Positions 32,770 through 34,498 of a stretch of DNA of 34,498 bases are shown here, piece by piece (the stretch's first letter is position 1; each line of letters starts with the position of its first letter). The stretch spans positions 1-34,498 of the forward strand of contig CALXRL010000099.1 of NCBI GenBank assembly GCA_944390735.1, in the 5' to 3' direction. Below the pieces are notes generated by a model. That model ran no database searches. It saw only the letters and a list, made by a program, of their open reading frames with translations, and was not told the DNA's origin. The stretch is from an uncultured Victivallales bacterium. GTDB lineage: Bacteria > Verrucomicrobiota > Lentisphaeria > Victivallales > UBA1829. A program made the translations under genes and the position numbers.

Positions 32770-33949
32770 GAGAGCCTTCTTTCTGTTTGCTGTTCCAGGA
32801 TGCGGTCGAGGCGGGAAACGAGAGCGCCGCCTCCGTAATGATTTGAGCCGCCCGGTCGATCTCCCCGGGCGGAAGAGCTTCGTCGACGGAATGGGCGGTT
32901 GCCACATCGCCCGGACCGAATACCACCGTGGGAATTCCGCAGGCGGCCGTGGAACCGGCTTCCGTGGAGCAGGAGAGTCCGCGGAAGCAGGCGGCGGGAT
33001 TCCCGATTCGCGCCTTCTCCAGCATCAGCACAGCGAAGGGATGAGTTTCGTCGAGTTCAAAAGGTGCGGTGAAAAAGGTCGGTTCGCTGAGTTCATAATC
33101 GCCGCATCCGGAGAGAGCGTTCCGCAGTTCGCGCTCGGCCTGTTCCACCGTTTCTCCGGGGAGGAGACGGCGGTCGATCACGATTTCGCAGCGGTCGGGA
33201 ACGGAGTTGGGCTGGGTGCCCCCCCGGATGGTTCCGACATTCAGGGTCGGATGCGAAAGACGTCTGTGGCAGGCGCATGCAATCAGCTCGCGGGAGAACC
33301 GCTCCAGCGCCAGCACGAGTGCTGCCGATTTGTAGATCGCGTTTTCCCCCTGCGGCACCAGACTCGAATGAACCGAGACCCCGCGCGAGGTGATGCGCCA
33401 GCGCACCGTCCCCTTGTGCGCCGTGACCACATCCAGACGGGTGCCTTCCATGACGATTGCGGCATCGGGACGGATGCACTCGGGAAGGACCGAATCAATT
33501 CCGGCGAATCCGGCCTCCTCGTCGCATGTGAAGACGGTCATGAAGCGGCAGGGGGCGCCGCCGCGCTCCTGAAGAGCGAAAAGCGCAAGAAGCGCCGCGG
33601 CAATGGAGCCCTTGTCGTCGGTGACGCCGAGGGCGTGAAGCGTGCCGTCCTGCGCCTCTCTCAGTTCGAAAGGGGAGGGCAGTTCCGGCACCCAGACCGT
33701 GTCGGTGTGGGCGAAACAGGCGAGAAGCGGAGCATCCGGCGTGTGGTTTTTCGCGGGAAGTTCCAGCAGAAGGGTCGGACGTTCCGGCTCCGATTCGACG
33801 CGGATGGCGCGGATGCCGCGGTCCTGCGCCAGGCGCTCAAGAAAATCAACGATGCGTTTTTCTCCCGTCAGCTCGGGGTGACGGGCAAGACAGTGCGGAT
33901 TGACGCTTGCAATGGCGACAAGTTTCCGCAGTAACTCCAATGAGGTCAT
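32759..33949 (-). CDS. M20-family metallopeptidase / deacylase
   Basis: A 396-residue enzyme of the ArgE/DapE/aminoacylase clan with two metal ions. ACFAHTDTV gives His81 and Asp83; GVTDDKGS gives the bridging Asp111; FTCDEEAGF gives the base Glu144 and metal Glu145; and ATAHSVDE near the end gives the last His ligand. A dimerisation domain lies between (about 170-285). It likely removes an acyl group or an amino acid from a small peptide, but the substrate cannot be read from sequence. ATG 33949 follows CGGAG by eight bases; the longer frame starts inside the promoter. It heads a two-gene unit with the membrane protein. Confidence 0.88.
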   Translation of the reverse strand: MTSLELLRKLVAIASVNPHCLARHPELTGEKRIVDFLERLAQDRGIRAIRVESEPERPTLLLELPAKNHTPDAPLLACFAHTDTVWVPELPSPFELREAQDGTLHALGVTDDKGSIAAALLALFALQERGGAPCRFMTVFTCDEEAGFAGIDSVLPECIRPDAAIVMEGTRLDVVTAHKGTVRWRITSRGVSVHSSLVPQGENAIYKSAALVLALERFSRELIACACHRRLSHPTLNVGTIRGGTQPNSVPDRCEIVIDRRLLPGETVEQAERELRNALSGCGDYELSEPTFFTAPFELDETHPFAVLMLEKARIGNPAACFRGLSCSTEAGSTAACGIPTVVFGPGDVATAHSVDEALPPGEIDRAAQIITEAALSFPASTASWNSKQKEGSHAE

Positions 33950-33987
33950 AGAAAATGCTCCGGTTCTGAAAATTCCATTCCGGGAAA

Positions 33988-34016
33988 GATATAGCATGGA
34001 AACGGAAAGATTTCAA
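33988..34016 (-). promoter_or_regulatory. Promoter of the M20 peptidase gene
   Basis: Minus strand: TTGAAA (34016-34011), 17 bases, TATATC (33993-33988), 39 bases before ATG 33949. It lies back to back with the plus-strand promoter at 34028. Confidence 0.65.
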
Positions 34017-34027
34017 TCGGAGGGAAT

Positions 34028-34055
34028 TTGCAAAAAATTAAAAAAATGGTATTTT
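34028..34055 (+). promoter_or_regulatory. Promoter of the right-edge secreted protein
   Basis: TTGCAA (34028-34033), 16 bases of A-rich spacer, TATTTT (34050-34055), about 60 bases before the gene start. Confidence 0.5.
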
Positions 34056-34111
34056 AGAAGACGGTCGGCATTAAACTGGAAGCGGAAACCCCTGGAAAGA
34101 GGGCAGGAAAA

Positions 34112-34498
34112 GTGGAATGCTGGAAAAAAAACGGAAATATTTTAAAAAAAAATTGGATTTTTTTCAAAAGTCCATTTATATTATTGGCTCTGTGTGGTAT
34201 GATTCTGCCCGCGCTGCATGCGGAGGATAACACACAGAACAGGAAAATTGCGAAACTTCAGGCGGAGATCCGTCGGCTGAACGCGGAAAATGCGAGCTTG
34301 AAACAGTCGATAGAACGCTTGAAGGAGGCTTCCACGGAAGGAAGCGTGCTTCGCAAGGAGCTGATTGAAACACTTGACAAGTATTCGACGCAGGCCGGAC
34401 GGTTGAAGCGCATGGAAATGAGCGCCGCCGGGACCATCGAAACCCTTGAACCGGTGTATATGGGCGCCAGAGAAATGGCTCTGGAGGCCGATCTGAAA
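34112..34498 (+). CDS. Secreted coiled-coil protein (5' part only)
   Basis: The first 129 residues of a protein that runs past the right edge. A signal peptide (FFKSPFILLALCGMILPALHA, cut before ED) leads into a coiled coil, with heptad-like KIAKLQAEIRRLNAENASL and SIERLKEA, then LRKELIETLDKY. An uninterrupted frame starts at GTG 34112, close behind AGGA. ATG 34117, better spaced from that site and giving a Lys-rich leader MLEKKRKYFKK, is in another frame; it would join this one if the nine-A run at 34144-34152 had eight A. So the true start is uncertain. The function is unknown; the coiled coil suggests an envelope or tether role. Confidence 0.65.
   Translation, partial: MECWKKNGNILKKNWIFFKSPFILLALCGMILPALHAEDNTQNRKIAKLQAEIRRLNAENASLKQSIERLKEASTEGSVLRKELIETLDKYSTQAGRLKRMEMSAAGTIETLEPVYMGAREMALEADLK

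Overview
The window most likely comes from a Lentisphaerota bacterium (Victivallis-like, PVC group). This is inferred from gene content, not from a marker search. The signs are two prepilin-type proteins with the FTLIELL leader and a pre-pil-like C-terminus, many secreted or cytoplasmic glycoside hydrolases each paired with an AraC-type regulator, a GatB-dependent amidotransferase and a generally high-GC coding style. No insertion sequence, integrase, CRISPR array or phage gene is visible.

Layout. (1) 1-987: the 3' end of an unknown gene, then a small membrane protein with a pseudopilin-like outer domain. (2) 945-11630, minus strand: an apparent polysaccharide-degradation operon. It reads from a TTTACA-17-TATAAT promoter through a GH29 alpha-L-fucosidase, two pseudopilins, an LVIVD beta-propeller, a 1335-residue clan GH-A-like secreted enzyme and a small secreted carbohydrate-binding-like protein, and ends at a strong terminator. 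A divergent AraC gene (11760) is its probable regulator. (3) 12614-14021: a secreted SGNH hydrolase with its own promoter. (4) 14063-18850: a housekeeping operon rpmH-rnpA-yidD-yidC-khpB followed by apgM. (5) 18951-19117: tRNA-Ala(CGC) with promoter and terminator. (6) 19409-21830: a cytoplasmic GH2 beta-mannosidase behind a palindromic operator candidate. (7) 21829-25133: purD, a GT4 glycosyltransferase and a larE-like gene, tightly packed. (8) 25153-26566: a CorC/CNNM-type membrane protein, convergent with gatB (26765-28207, minus). (9) 28429-30848: an AraC regulator divergent from a cytoplasmic GH10 xylanase, with three copies of TTCAAATG between them. (10) 30849-31749: about 900 bases with no credible gene but with a minus-strand promoter and terminator. 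(11) 31750-33949, minus: an M20 peptidase overlapping a polytopic membrane protein. (12) 34112-end: the start of a secreted coiled-coil protein.

The most unusual region is the pilin-linked glycosidase operon. The LVIVD reading frame ends in a degraded but still alignable pseudopilin C-terminus, so a third pilin gene once stood there. Many promoters across the window share a TTGAAA-like box, a 16-17 base spacer and TATAGT/TATAAT, which helped set gene starts and operon borders.
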